A stretch of 64,000 bases of DNA from Oehlia diaphana (GCA_003833135.1 QZLH01000069.1:110419-174418), one strand, 5' to 3'; counted from the stretch's first letter, positions 11,893 to 23,451 are shown. The notes: a model not told the origin generated them from the letters alone. Numbers and translations are program-made.

Positions 11893-12563
11893 CATAGAAT
11901 ATAAATAATATTTTATTTATTAATTTACTTACCTCCTTTGCTGAAAAAATAGAAAAAGATGCAAATGGTTCAACAGATACGACAAAATTTTATCGTAATT
12001 TATTGGATCAAGCTAGTACAGCAAAAACTGCAGCGATAGAAGCAAGTAGATCAGCATTATCATCTAATAAAAAAAGGACATTTTCTGAAGATGGTGAATA
12101 TAATAAACAAAAAACTGATAAAGAACTTGCAGAAGAAGCTCGTGCATCTGGTAAAATTGTAATGTTAAATGATGACGATCAAATAGTAGATAAACGACAA
12201 TTATTATCAGCAGGGCTAAATATATCCAAAAAGAAGAATTCTAGTTATTCAAACTCATCATCTTCAAAAGATTATTATGATTCTAGATCTTATAATAGTA
12301 AAAGATTTGGCGAAAATGATAAATCAAAATATTATGAAGAAAAGCGTAGGCGTGAAAAACAAAGTCGTGAATTAGAAGAACAAATATTAAAAACTCAAAG
12401 GGAGAAGGAAGAAGAGGAAAGTAAGAAACAAGAAGAATTGGCAAAGAAATTCGCTAGAAAAGCTGATGAGAAAACAATTTCTGATGCTAAAGCGAGATAT
12501 TTGGCAAGACAAAAAGAAAAAAAAGAATTGAAGAAATTAAAAATTGAAGAGGAAGAACTATAA
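11153..12563 (+). CDS. NSRP1/CCDC55-like nuclear speckle splicing regulator
   Basis: Exons 11153-11458, 11550-11689, 11767-11822 and 11953-12563 join in phase to give about 370 aa. The N-terminus LKYGLNLS and the block DPTVFSYDEVYDDMKN, then PRYVNDLLRASEIRKRDY, ERKIQKEREAEGDEF and KFVTQAYK, are the hallmark of the NSRP1 N-terminal domain family (formerly DUF2040). These nuclear speckle proteins affect alternative splice-site choice in animals. A Lys/Glu-rich coiled coil follows the domain. The C-terminal half is Ser/Tyr/Arg-rich, then strongly charged (EKRRREKQSRELEEQ and so on), as in homologues. Role in this fungus is inferred from the family only. Confidence 0.85.
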
Positions 12564-12994
12564 TAATAATACTTCATATTTTTTTTTTTTACTAAAGATT
12601 ATTTTATAATTTTTTTTTTTTAATTCATAATCTAATTTAGGTTTATAAAGTAACAATAAAAAATTGGGACTATATAATGATCATTTTATCCGAATTTTTT
12701 TCGTTATGGGAATTTGTAAAATAAAAATAACTTTTCACGTTATCTTTGTATCAGTACACATTTCTAGTAATTCATATTCTTCGATCAACATATGCAAGTC
12801 ATGTGAACCTTTTCCGATGATCAACTCATGTTTGATTTCCCAACGAAACACTGATTAAATGTTGTCACATTGTCACAGGGTTCAGCAAATTTAGAAATCT
12901 ATTGCACTGATTGTACTACCACAGCAATGGATGAATTTTAAAGTTGGACAATTATCCACCGTCACTTTCTTAATTTCCAAAACATTTATAAAAA
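12564..12994. other. Intergenic between NSRP1-like and RPIA genes
   Basis: T-rich 3' flank followed by the promoter of the isomerase gene. An open frame at 12664-12858 has no recognisable protein features. Confidence 0.5.
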
Positions 12995-13977
12995 ATGCTC
13001 TCATTAAGTGAAGCCAAGAAGTTAGCGGCATATAAAGCAGTTGATGAAAATATTACTAGTGAAAAAAAAATTATTGGGATAGGTTCAGGAAGTACTGTAG
13101 TATATGTAATAGAAAGAATAATACAACTCAAAGATTCTTTAAATAAAGAAAATATTTATATACCTACTAGTTTTCAAAGTAGATTATTAATTACCGAAGG
13201 TGGATTAAATTTGGGTGATATTGATACGTAAATATGAGAGTTTTTTTTAAAAAAAGTGTTTTTTTCAGACATTTGAGAGAAATAATTTCTTCTTTTTTTT
13301 ATGATAATGTGAAGGTATCCAGAACTTGACGTGACAATTGATGGAGCTGATGAGGTAATGATAATTTCTTTTTAAAAGGAGGTTCTTAATTCTATTTATT
13401 AACAGTATAGAGATTTAAATACAGGGATTTGGATTCTTCTTTTGATATAATCACTTGTTAACTATAGGTCGATGAAAATTTGAATGCGATCAAAGGAGGA
13501 GGAGCATGTCATCTTCGAGAGAAGTTAGTTGCAGAAGCGGCAAAGAAATTTATAATTGTAGCAGATTATTCTAAGCGTTCAACTACGCTCGGTGAAAAAG
13601 TAAGTAAATTATTTTTTTTTTTTAAAAAAAAAAAGGTTCTACTTTTTATTTATATACGTAATTTTCTCTTCATTCCCTAGTGGAAACAAGGAGTACCAAT
13701 TGAAGTAATTCCATTTGCATATTTACGAGTAATGAACTCGTTAAAAGTATTAGGATGTGAAAATCCTATTCTACGTATGGCAAAAGCAAAAGCAGGACCC
13801 GTTATAAGTGATAATGGTAATTTTATTATTGATGCATACTTTGGATTAATTGAACAACCAAAAGAATTATTAGAAAAAATTAAATTATTAACTGGTGTGG
13901 TCGAAGTTGGATTATTTGTTAATATGGCAAAACGTGCATATTTTGGTAATGAAGATGGAAGTATTAGTATTACTTAA
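12995..13977 (+). CDS. RKI1: Ribose-5-phosphate isomerase A
   Basis: Interconverts ribose-5-phosphate and ribulose-5-phosphate in the cytosolic non-oxidative pentose phosphate pathway. Exons 12995-13227, 13315-13354, 13468-13599 and 13681-13977 give 233 aa, the usual length. Signature motifs in order: IGIGSGSTV (phosphate binding), [20 protein letters not shown] (catalytic Asp region), [19 protein letters not shown] (with the catalytic Glu), [10 protein letters not shown], and near the C-terminus [18 protein letters not shown]. All key residues seem present. The second exon is only 40 nt. It is tail to tail with the LisH-WD40 gene, with stops only 89 bp apart. Confidence 0.95.
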
Positions 13978-14066
13978 AGAGAAAGAAAAATTATATTAAA
14001 ATATGATTTATTAAATAAAGAATATAATATTTAAATTATTTTTAATCTTTCTTAAAATATATTTAA

Positions 14067-15528
14067 TTAATTGCCATTTAATTGACTATTACTATTTGAA
14101 TTCTGATTAGTAGTATCATCAACACTCCAAATTTTAACTGTTTTATCAAAACCACAAGAAATTAATAAATCCCTATCTTGATCAAACCATATATCTCTAA
14201 CAATATCTTTATGACCAATTAATTTATGTACAATAGATTTGGTGGCAACATCATAGACTCTGATAAAAGAATCTACACCAAAAGTAAAGAAATATTTTCC
14301 ATTTGGATGCCAACAATGTCTTGGATTTGTTAATTTTCTATTAGGAATCACTTCTAAATCATAAAAATTATAAATTTGTTGAGAAGAATGAGTACGAAAT
14401 AAAATTATTCTACCATTGTCATCATCAGTAGAAACCAATAAATATTTTCCCCGATTACGCGGGGATGGAGAAATATCCATTGGAGTAAATGAAACCCAAT
14501 CATCACCATTGCTATTCATATTATATTTTTTATCACTAAAATTAGTTAAATTAATATAATGAAGGTAATTATCACCACGTACTCCTACAACCAAATATTG
14601 ATTGTCAGGTAAGAAACACATGGATTCAATATTTCCACCAAATCTTATCGAATGAATTTTATTATATTTTGGTAAAGGTGTATTTGGTGTTGAAGGAGTT
14701 AATGGAGTATATGGACTTGTTGGTGAAAAAATTGGATTACTTTCATCATTTACAACCTTATAAATATTGATTGTATGATCATAAGATGCTGTTACGATCA
14801 TATTTCCATCGATTGAAAATTTTGCTCTGACAACATATTTTAAATGATCTTTAAAAGTTTGTAATACATCCAGAGTAGTAATATTTATTAATGCACATGT
14901 TGAATCCATTGATCCTGTTAATACTAAACGATGATAATTTGGATGAAAATCCATACAAAGTATTCCTCCTTTATGAATATTATTACAAACATTAAATGTA
15001 TCTCCCGTAAGTAATGATGTTAATCGAATAGATTTATCTGCTGATCCTGTGATTATAGTAGGAGTTTCTGAGAATTGATATTCTCCATCACTAAAATTTC
15101 TTATTGGAAGTGTTTGTGTGCGCACGCACAAAATATTATTATAATGAATTTGTGAAAATGATTCGCAAAGATATCGAGGAAATATATTATCCCCTGGTGT
15201 AATCAAATAATCATCGATACTTCTATTATTTGTATTCGAGAAAAAAGAAGATAAAAGAGTGTTAATAAAAGAACCTGTTTTCAAAAGTTACTTTCATTAT
15301 TTACCTTTCTAACGATATATTTTCAACATTAGATCGTAATTGATTAAATAAATAATCTTGAATAATGGTCGTTAATGGTTCATTAATTTGCTCATTATCT
15401 TGTTCTTCTTCAATAATTTCTTTTGCTTCTTGATGAAAAGCTTCTAAAGTTGAAGTATAATTATGATTCTCCAAAAATTTTAATACCAAGATATGTGTAA
15501 GTGCTTGAGGATTAGAATTCGGAGGCAT
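14067..15528 (-). CDS. LisH domain, WD40-repeat protein
   Basis: Exon 1 (15305-15528) encodes a LisH motif (ALTHILVLKFLENHNYTSTLEAF, residues about 8-32). An 82-nt intron (15304-15223) follows, and exon 2 (15222-14067) carries the WD40 blades; total 459 aa. The junction is phase 2 and reads ISLE-R-SIDDYL. Blade motifs include TIITGSADKSIRL, GGILCMDFHPN, VVRAKFSIDGNMIVTASYDHTI, PRHCWHPNGKYFFTFGVDSFIRVYD and DLLISCGFDKTVKIWSVDD. A Pro/Thr-rich insert separates the third and fourth blades. A propeller with an N-terminal LisH dimerisation motif implies a scaffold, for example in ubiquitin-ligase or transcription complexes, but I cannot place it in a named subfamily. Confidence 0.85.
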
Positions 15529-16034
15529 TTTTTTTTTCTTTTAAAGAAATGTGTTTTATAAAACAGCGAGGAACTTTTCACTGTGAGAGATAGTGAAAAA
15601 AGAAGTTTATAAGGATTTTTTTTTTTGTTTACAATTCCTAAAATATAAGTAAAAAGTGAACCTTTTATTATAATTAAGAAGATTATCAATTGTTAAATTT
15701 ATTAAATTTGTGATTGTTGCGATTTTTCCATCAATTCTTTTTTAGAAAATATAATAAAAATTTAATGTAAATGTACAATATGAGTTATCATTTGTATTAA
15801 AGTGAAATTTTACACGTAATACACTAATACGTGAAAAATAATGCTATTTTATTTTCATATGGATAATATGCATAATAGGAATATTATACCTATTATAGAA
15901 AAGTTAAAATTACTAGGCTTTAGATCTGCGTATTGCGTAATAAAATATATCCCACAATAATCAGATCAGTTTTTTCACAGCATCTCGCTGCTGTGTTCCT
16001 AACTCTTCAGCTGCTTCTTTACCATTCCAATATA
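15529..16034. other. Divergent intergenic region
   Basis: Shared 5' region of the LisH-WD40 gene (-) and the first Ras-like gene (+). Mostly A/T. A slightly less AT-rich patch at about 15960-16020 has no coding frame I trust. Confidence 0.45.
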
Positions 16035-17314
16035 ATGTTATATAAGCTTGTTTTACTCGGGGCTAACGGAGTTGGCAAGGTATTATAATCTATTTTTTAA
16101 AAAGCAAATAATATAATTTTCTCATTAGATTATTATTTTTATTTTTTCATTTAGGCTGCCCTCACAATCCATGTTCGTCTTCAATATTAGACTTTTGAAG
16201 AATTAATTTTTTTTTTTAAAGTTGTAGTTACCTATGAATTTTAATTTTTTTATTTTTATTTTTTTCCTATTTTTTACATAATAAATATTTAAACAGATAT
16301 GCCTAAATCATTACACTGGTAGGTTTTGAAAGGAATTAATATATTAAATTGATCTCATCTTATTTGTTTATTAATTCGTGAATATTTTTTATTGGTTATA
16401 GAGGTGTGTGTTTTCATCAATTAAACATTTATGAAATTCTACAGATATAGTATAAAGTTATTATTTGTTGGTCATCTAATCGATGCTATATTAATATCAG
16501 GCATACGATCCAACAATCGAAGATTCATATCGAAAGCAAGTTGTCATTGATGACCATCTCTGTATACTGGAAGTACTTCCTATAAAGGGTGCGCTATTTA
16601 ATATTTAATTGTTGATTAATTTTTTTAGTAAACTCAATAAATGAACTTTATAAGAAAAGATATATATATATATATATAATTTGATATTTTATGTAATATA
16701 TTTATAATAGTAAATATCATTCTTATTATTGACAAAGATTTCTTTTTTATCTCTTTTGATTAAAATTTAATAGGAGAGTATAATACATTACGTGATCAAT
16801 GGATTAGGTAAATTTATGTAACCATCGGGTATTGCTAATGATATAACCAATTAAATTATACATATTACTGAGGTGTCATTTATTTCAATCTTACTTTTTT
16901 CATTGAAATATTGAAATCATACTCAGAGACGGACAAGGGTTTCTTTTAGTCTATTCTATATCCGAACGTTCAACATTTGAACGGATAGAGCATTTCTGGG
17001 ATCAAATCGCTCGTGTGAAAGGCACTGTTGATAATGTTCCAATTATGCTTGTTGGTAACAAATGTGATAAAATTACTGAACGTGAAGTCTCAAGAGAAGA
17101 AGGGATGAATATGGCAAGAAGACTTAATTGTGAATTTATTGAAAGTTCGGTATTGATGTGTGTAAATGTTGAGAGAGCATTTTATACAGTAGTTAGGATG
17201 ATACGTAACAATAGAGATAAAAAAGAAAATAATGAAAATGAAGTAATTATAAAACCTGATCCTACGATTCTTTTACAAAAGAAAAAAGATCTTTTTTTCA
17301 AATTACTTAGTTAA
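16035..17314 (+). pseudogene. Ras-like small GTPase copy A, motif-damaged (pseudogene or pseudoGTPase)
   Basis: Exons: 16035-16079 (MLYKLVLLGANGVGK), 16155-16172 (AALTIH), 16297-16318 (ICLNHYT), 16501-16588 ([18 protein letters not shown]...), 16774-16807 (EYNTLRDQWIR), 16927-17314. The architecture matches fungal Ras/RSR1-like GTPases. Damage: the residue after the P-loop Gly-Lys is Ala instead of Ser/Thr. The switch-II DTAGQ motif is replaced by PIKG after loss of two codons. The SAK base-binding motif reads SSVLM. NKCD is intact. The protein ends FFKLLS without a CaaX box. The exon 3/4 junction is out of phase with any GT-AG choice I can find. The rest of the reading frame is open, including the whole last exon, so decay is recent or the product has a non-GTPase role. 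It faces copy B at 19813-21106. Confidence 0.7.
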
Positions 17315-18637
17315 TAATAGTTTTCTTTATTCAAGTTATCATTTTGAAATCTTTATTTTTTTGATCATGTATTATACAATTGAATTATTTATTTTTGTTT
17401 ATATAATTTACAAATCAAATTAAAAAAGTAATACCTAAAAAAGATTTTTTTTTTACTTATAATATATAAATAAAACAACATCCAAAACTGGCCAGAATTA
17501 CGAAATTTTCTACAACCAGGACCAACTGGTCCTATTTTGAAATTTCGAATTTCTATTTCTTCAAGGGATGAATCGGATGATCCAAAACATTCTTACATTA
17601 TATTATCCATTGTCTTTACATCCATGTTGACAAGTTTAATTTGAATTTTTAGTCATCTTTTGTGTCAAATTTTGCAATAGTTTATTTACATGTAGATATA
17701 GCTAATTTTCAAATTTCGATAAGCATTTTGAGAATCTATTATTATAATTTATTACATTTACCAAAAGTACCTCAGGGTCCTTGCATTTAATATCTTGAAA
17801 AAATCTCATTTTTTGCAAATTGGACGAGGTTCAGTTTCTTGAAGAGGCAAATAAAAGTATAAAAAATATATTTATACTTTTAAAAAAAATTTCTTCAGTA
17901 TACTTTTTGTTATATTCATTGTTCTAAATATGAAAGAAAAAGTTTCCAATGTTTGGTATGTATACGTATATGATATTTAAATAAAACACTTCCTCTCAAC
18001 ACATGGAAGTTTACCGTATTTTGCCAGCAAAATATGGTAAAAGAAAATAAATAAAAATAAAAATAACAATAAATAAAAGAAATAACATATAAACAATTAC
18101 TAAATTTGTCCATTCAGTACTTCTAAGTTCCCATTTGCCTCCCAATACAGTACTTCCTAACCCATGAAGTGCATCTGCACCTGACTAATTGAAGTGTAGT
18201 ACTTTCTGTTCACCTTCCAACTCATGGGAGTTTAGTACTGTCTACTCTTGAAGTGAATTTATTGGTTTTTTTTTTACATTTACAGATTGTTGTACTACCA
18301 TACCTTTGACATTGCGCATAAGCTTATTTCTCTTGATAGTTTTTATGTGGTTAATTATTATTACAAAAGAATTGGAGATCGAACAAAGCTGAATGATTTA
18401 ATTCTATTTTTATTTTGAATTCACAAAATGAACCGAGTTACAGTAAAAATTACCGAGCCCTACATACTAAGACCGAAAGTAATTTGTTAAACTGGTAACC
18501 AAAACACGACTGTCCCTTACGGAAATAGGGTTTATTTGAAGAAAAAGAAACAGGAGGCACCTCCTGAAGCTGAGTGATTTTAATAATCTTCCAACTATTC
18601 GTTAACTTCTTTCATTATCACGTGACTTCTATGGTCG
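17315..18637. other. Spacer between the two Ras-like copies (left part)
   Basis: No gene supported. 17490-17560 contains short inverted repeats including GGACCAACTGGTCC. 18100-18240 contains imperfect direct repeats around AGTACT and CCCATGAAGTG/CTCATGGGAGT. The minus-strand frame at 17916-18113 is AT-driven. Confidence 0.5.
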
Positions 18638-18639
18638 TA

Positions 18640-18792
18640 CAGTGACACCTCTATAAGTGTATAATTTCTCTTTAAGTGCACGGCTAACTTATAAGAGCTC
18701 TTAATATTTTACTTTCTATAAATGCACACCCTCTCTAAGTGCAAATTCTACTATTTTTTTACTATGGTCCCACAATTAGAGAGGTGTCACTG
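18640..18792. mobile_element. 153-bp MITE-like element with 13-bp perfect TIRs and TA target duplication
   Basis: The left end reads CAGTGACACCTCT and the right end is its exact reverse complement, AGAGGTGTCACTG. Homology continues imperfectly inward (CTATAAGTG against CTCTAATTG). The element is flanked on both sides by the dinucleotide TA (18638-18639 and 18793-18794), the target duplication of Tc1/mariner/pogo-type transposons. The CAGTG...CCTCT terminus resembles pogo-like ends. It encodes nothing and is too short for a transposase, so it is a non-autonomous element. Confidence 0.82.
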
Positions 18793-18794
18793 TA

Positions 18795-19812
18795 TATGAG
18801 TAATATACAGTATATATTGCAGCGTGCAGTCGTGATGATTGGTTGCATTAGTTGCATATGGTTCGTTTGCAGAATTATATTTTAATTAATTATTGTAGGA
18901 AGAGACTAATTAAATTGTTTTTGTTTGATACTGAGAATGTATGAGGAATTGATTTTCTAGAATGACGTCGGGATTGCTGAACTATCAAGTTATAGGTAGT
19001 AGTTTTTCTTTTTACCATATTCATAATCCCTATTTTTCATCCTAAGAGAATAAACATAAGAATCAAAAACATAAAAGGCCTATCCTATAATCTTCTAAGA
19101 AAAAAAGAAAAAGAATTTTTTCAGCTAACAATAATTCGATAAATTTTCTAATTAAAATATATATATATAAAATACCCCTTCTACTATATTTAAACAGCAA
19201 TATATGCAGCAATATATTATATTTATTTGTTTATTTATTTGTTTGTTTATTTATTCGCAAATCAAAGAATTTATAAATTTAAATTAAAACAAATACTAAT
19301 TTATAAATTCAAATCAGTAATCAAAGTGTATTAAAAGAATTCATCTTTATTTTAAAATTTCTAAACTCGTTAATAAATTTAATTAAATTGTAAATGATAT
19401 CGTACATTTCTACTATTAATAATAATATGTAAGAATTTAATTTCCATGAAATTAAAATGTAAAAATTATGTTAGATTATATGGCTTTCTATATATTTGAG
19501 AAGCAGGTTAAATGATTCGAATTTATAGAATTTATTATTTAAATTATATGTAACTTCCAAAATAATATTAAAGTCTATTGGCTTTTATTATAGTTTAATT
19601 TATTAAAAAGGATTTAATTCACCTAACAAGTTGCTTTTTTTTAAAAATATATATATATATATATATAAAGATTGGAATTAAATAAAAATATTAAAACAAA
19701 TTTGTTAAGTATACATAAATCAATACAAATAATAATAACACTAACACTTTTTACAGAAATCACTGGAAAATTAACGATAAATATCAAGCTGATCTTTATA
19801 CAGAAATTATAG
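18795..19812. other. Spacer between the two Ras-like copies (right part)
   Basis: AT-rich, with (AT)n tracts near 19160 and 19650 and a short TTTATTTGTTTATTTA-like simple repeat near 19222-19253. No gene seen. Confidence 0.5.
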
Positions 19813-21106
19813 TTAGCTAAGTAATCTGGAAAAATTCATTTTCTTTTTTCTTAAAAAAATTATGGGATTAGGTCTTTTAGGCGTTTTAATTCTTATGTTT
19901 ATTCTTTTTTTCTTTCTTCTATATCCTCTATATCCACCCCTATTTGCACGTATCATCCTAACTACTGTATAAAATGCTCTTTCAACATTCACACATGTCT
20001 TAGCCGAACTTTCAATAAATTCACATCTAAGTTTCCTTGCCATATTCATCCCTTCTTCTCTCGAAACTTCACGCTCAGTGATTTTGTCACATTTATTACC
20101 AACAAGCATAAGTGGAACATCTTCAGTATCTTTTACGCGACTGATTTGATCTCGAAATCGTTCTACCCGTTCAAATGTTGAACGTGAAGATATAGAATAG
20201 ACCAAAAGAAACCCTTCTCCATCTCTATAAAATAATTGAAATAAGTCACAGGTAAGTCTTGTTTGTACAATATTAGCAACTGAATATAATAACGTTTAAT
20301 AAATTACTCATTCATGAAAATGACACCTCAGTTTACGATATAATTAACCATACCATCAAATAAAACAATATTTTGGTGACAGATTCACTATAATAACTTT
20401 AACTATTTCTATTTTTATCATCTTAATAAATTACCTAATCCACTGATCTCGTAAAGCAGTATATTCCTCTATAAATTTAATTAAGAATACATACATCAAT
20501 AAATATTTATACTTAATAATTAAATATTTCAAAATATGGAAATATTATAAGATATGAACCTTGTCCAGCGGTATCCAGTACTTCTAATACACAGGGCTCG
20601 TCATCAATGACAACTTCTTTTCGATATGAATCTTCAATTGTTGGATCGTATGACTATATAAAATTATCAGTTAAATATTTTGAATATTTGAAACAAATTT
20701 AAAATGTTTGAGTGATAAAAACACATACCTCTATAAATATAAAAATAAAATTTTATGGGGATAATTATAATTTTATTAGAATTAACTAATAGACAAAATA
20801 GATCAATTGTTAAACTAACTCAATATTGTTCCCTTTTAGAAGTTTCGAACCTACCAACAAAATGATTTAGGCATAACTGTTAAATAAAGTATTATTATTA
20901 TACAAGGAAAATTTCATCATAAAAACGACTTTTTTTTAAAAAAAATTAGACAAACTTGAATTGTGAGAGCACACTAATCGATGATAATAATATTATTAAT
21001 ATTAAATTAGAATAAAATTTATCAATTTCTTTAAAAAACGAATTTCTGAATGTAATACCTTTCCAACACCACCATCGCCGAGTACAACAAGCTTATATAA
21101 CATCAT
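19813..21106 (-). CDS. Ras-like small GTPase copy B, atypical P-loop and no CaaX
   Basis: Exons on the minus strand: 21106-21059 ([16 protein letters not shown]), 20973-20956 (CALTIQ), 20876-20855 (LCLNHFV), 20653-20560 ([12 protein letters not shown] through LEVLDTAGQ), one beginning [12 protein letters not shown] (about 20470-20436), and the last ending at 19813 ([11 protein letters not shown]...). Switch II DTAGQ, NKCD and ESSAKTC are intact, so it is closer to a working GTPase than copy A. Still, the P-loop reads GDGGVGK-C, where Ser/Thr normally binds magnesium. The C-terminus is basic ([22 protein letters not shown]) with no CaaX cysteine. The exon 3/4 junction is off by two bases exactly as in copy A. 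Without that, the sequence resembles fungal RSR1/Rap-like Ras proteins, which relay polarity or growth signals at membranes. Functional status is uncertain. Confidence 0.7.
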
Positions 21107-21859
21107 CTTGATATACTCTGTCGAAATGGCTTTAACTAAGGGTTATATTGAAGGATTAATGAGGGGTTGGGTGAAAGTCCTTCGGATAGGACTGCGGAAT
21201 GTTTCAAATGAAAAACAAAAGGAGAGTATATTTGAAATATTGGGTTTGAAATAAAAAAAAAAATAATAATTAAATTTACGAAAAAACACCCAAGTACCAT
21301 CTCGACATCTACTGTGTATTTACTAATATCGCAAAGATCGGCTGGTAAATCTTTAATTGGTTCCAAATTTAATAGTGGGACATGTCATCAATTGTGATGA
21401 CTGATGACCAATTGTTTTGTTTATATAAATAAACCCTTGAAATTACCAGAGTATCTTAAATTTTATATAATACTAAATTAGAATACAATTGTACTTTAGA
21501 GCGAAATCTCAGGACAACACTTGATAATCATGTAACTGAAAAAATTTTCTGCAATATTGGGGAAGGAATTTATAATTTACAGTACATATAATGGGATGGA
21601 AATTTTAAATATAAATATAATATTATACATTTAATTTGATTTAGATATTTACGGAAGGACAAAAAATTATTATTATATCAATTTTGTAACTTCCAGTAAT
21701 TGGAGCTCGGATATTTTGAAATATGTAAATGACACATGCCAAAGATTCAGATTTCACATGAAAAATTAATAAAATTTGGCGGGAAGGTTAATTATAAGTG
21801 ACATTTTTTTTTTAAAAAAAAAAAAAAATTATAGCATTAAGATTTAACAAATAAGGATT
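21107..21859. other. Intergenic upstream of Ras-like copy B
   Basis: A minus-strand frame near 21366-21298 reads EPIKDLPADLCDISKYTVDVEM and is followed by a GT donor. It has a protein-like composition, could be an upstream exon or a gene relic, and is not identified. The remainder is AT-rich and ends in a T(n)A(n) tract at 21804-21828. Confidence 0.35.
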
Positions 21860-23137
21860 TCATTGAATGAGTAAGTCAGATATTACTGGACGATGATCGC
21901 TAATATACATGTCATCATCATAAAGGTTCGAAACCACTCCATGATTAATCACCTTGACAACTTGTGTTGAGATACTACTGTTATCAGCTAAAATATAATC
22001 AATTCTTTCTTGTTCTGTGTTCTTCGAGAATCCGGTAAAAGTATTTGAAAAACCAAATGACCCTCCCTTAAGACCACTTAACTCGTAACGGGTGTCAGCA
22101 AAAACTAAATCTTTTTGATCCTTTGAATTAATATCTTGATATTTTCCTCCTGTGATTAATTTATAAGGTTCTTCGTTTTCTTTGCAATTAAAATCGGCCG
22201 ATAAAAACAGCTTTACATCCGACGAACTCGATGATTTTAGTTGTCGAGCACGGTTTAATAACAACTTAGAACTTTCTAATCGAGATTTTTCTCCTTGATG
22301 GTCAAGATGAGTATTGATCCAAATAAATATCGAATTTGTCAATAAATCCTGAAAGCTATTAAAGAATTACAAATTTTTAAACGAATCGTTAAAAATAAAA
22401 TAATAATAATAATAATAATATTAAAGAACGAACGTTGCTTGAGTAGCGACACCTATTATTACAAAAATAACGATAAGTCCTAATAATATAATATATTGTT
22501 TTATAAAGTAGGTTTCTTACGTGTAAGTTGTGCGTCCCAACCTATACTACCGGGAACATCTGGATTCTGCAAACAAATAATAATAACATTCTGTTAAACC
22601 GGAAAAATAGTATCATATTAACAGGAAGAAATTGACCTCAGAGAGCCAAAAATGTTTAGAATCTATTAGTTTCAATCGATTTCTACGTTTATAATATTTT
22701 AGTTAGAGGAATATTATAAACTTCAGTAAGAAAAAGGAATAATGTATAACAACTTGTTATAAAAAATTGGTACAAATTCTCCTGCTTGTTCTCCATCATT
22801 TCTCCCCACTCCAATCCAATTCCAATTAGAACCAAGCAAAGACTCTAAATCATTGACTTGATTATATAAGGCTTCCTATTGAAATAAACAAAGGTTCAAT
22901 TACATAAATTTTAATTCAGGAACAAATAATTAAGAAATAAAAATAGAGTCCATGTTTTACCTGTATACCGACAAGGTCAATTTTGTGAAAAAGAATTGTA
23001 TCTACAACTTTAACCCGTCTAACATTCCACGGAGTTTCACCTTTAGTAGGTAGACCCAAGTCACCCAACGCGTCAAAACGAATATTAAAAGTTCCAACAC
23101 GAAGTATTGGCTCACTCATTGTTGTTTGGTTATACAC
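21860..23137 (-). CDS. Endonuclease/exonuclease/phosphatase (EEP) family hydrolase
   Basis: Six exons join in phase: 23137-22961, 22875-22754, 22682-22637, 22566-22521, 22452-22434 (a 19-nt microexon) and 22355-21860, giving about 301 aa (an alternative start at 23119, MSEP, is as likely). EEP motifs in order: VGTFNIRFD (metal-binding Asn), DLVGIQEAL (metal Glu), GEFVPIFYNK, FWLSENPDVPGSIGWDAQ, INTHLDHQG (catalytic His), LFLSADFNC (Asp/Asn pair), ERIDYILAD and YISDHRPVISDL (catalytic Asp-His). All catalytic residues seem present, so it should be an active Mg-dependent phosphoesterase. The substrate cannot be read from sequence. No signal peptide or membrane segment is visible. Head to head with the alpha/beta hydrolase gene. 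Confidence 0.88.
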
Positions 23138-23451
23138 TAATATACAAATTCAATTCGGAAATTTATGTTCTACACACCAACTTTATCTATAAACAATCGG
23201 AAAAATTTTATTGGCATTTAAGAGATCTGCATAAACAAAAGCTTTTTTAGCTTTTTTTGCAGCCTATTGTGTAAATTATATTGACCATTAATTAAAAAAA
23301 CGTGACACGAATTAAACACGCGGAAATGCATTGAGCCTGCATTAAAGATACCGTAATAAGGTTCAAATTGTTTGTCAAATTGTTCTCATAACTTTTTTCA
23401 GCCGCTTCACACTTTTCTTTCTTTTATATATAATACCTTATTACCAAAAAC

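Noticed and set aside
12664..12858. 64-codon plus-strand frame with several Cys
   Set aside because: No start context, no splice partner, no family pattern; lies in the promoter region of the isomerase gene.
15223..15304. A 30-nt mini-intron (AG at about 15275) in the LisH-WD40 gene
   Set aside because: The first AG after the donor leaves the frame wrong; the AG at 15224-15223 gives an 82-nt intron in correct phase.
17916..18113. Minus-strand hydrophobic frame
   Set aside because: Phe/Tyr/Leu run from a T-rich tract. No gene context.
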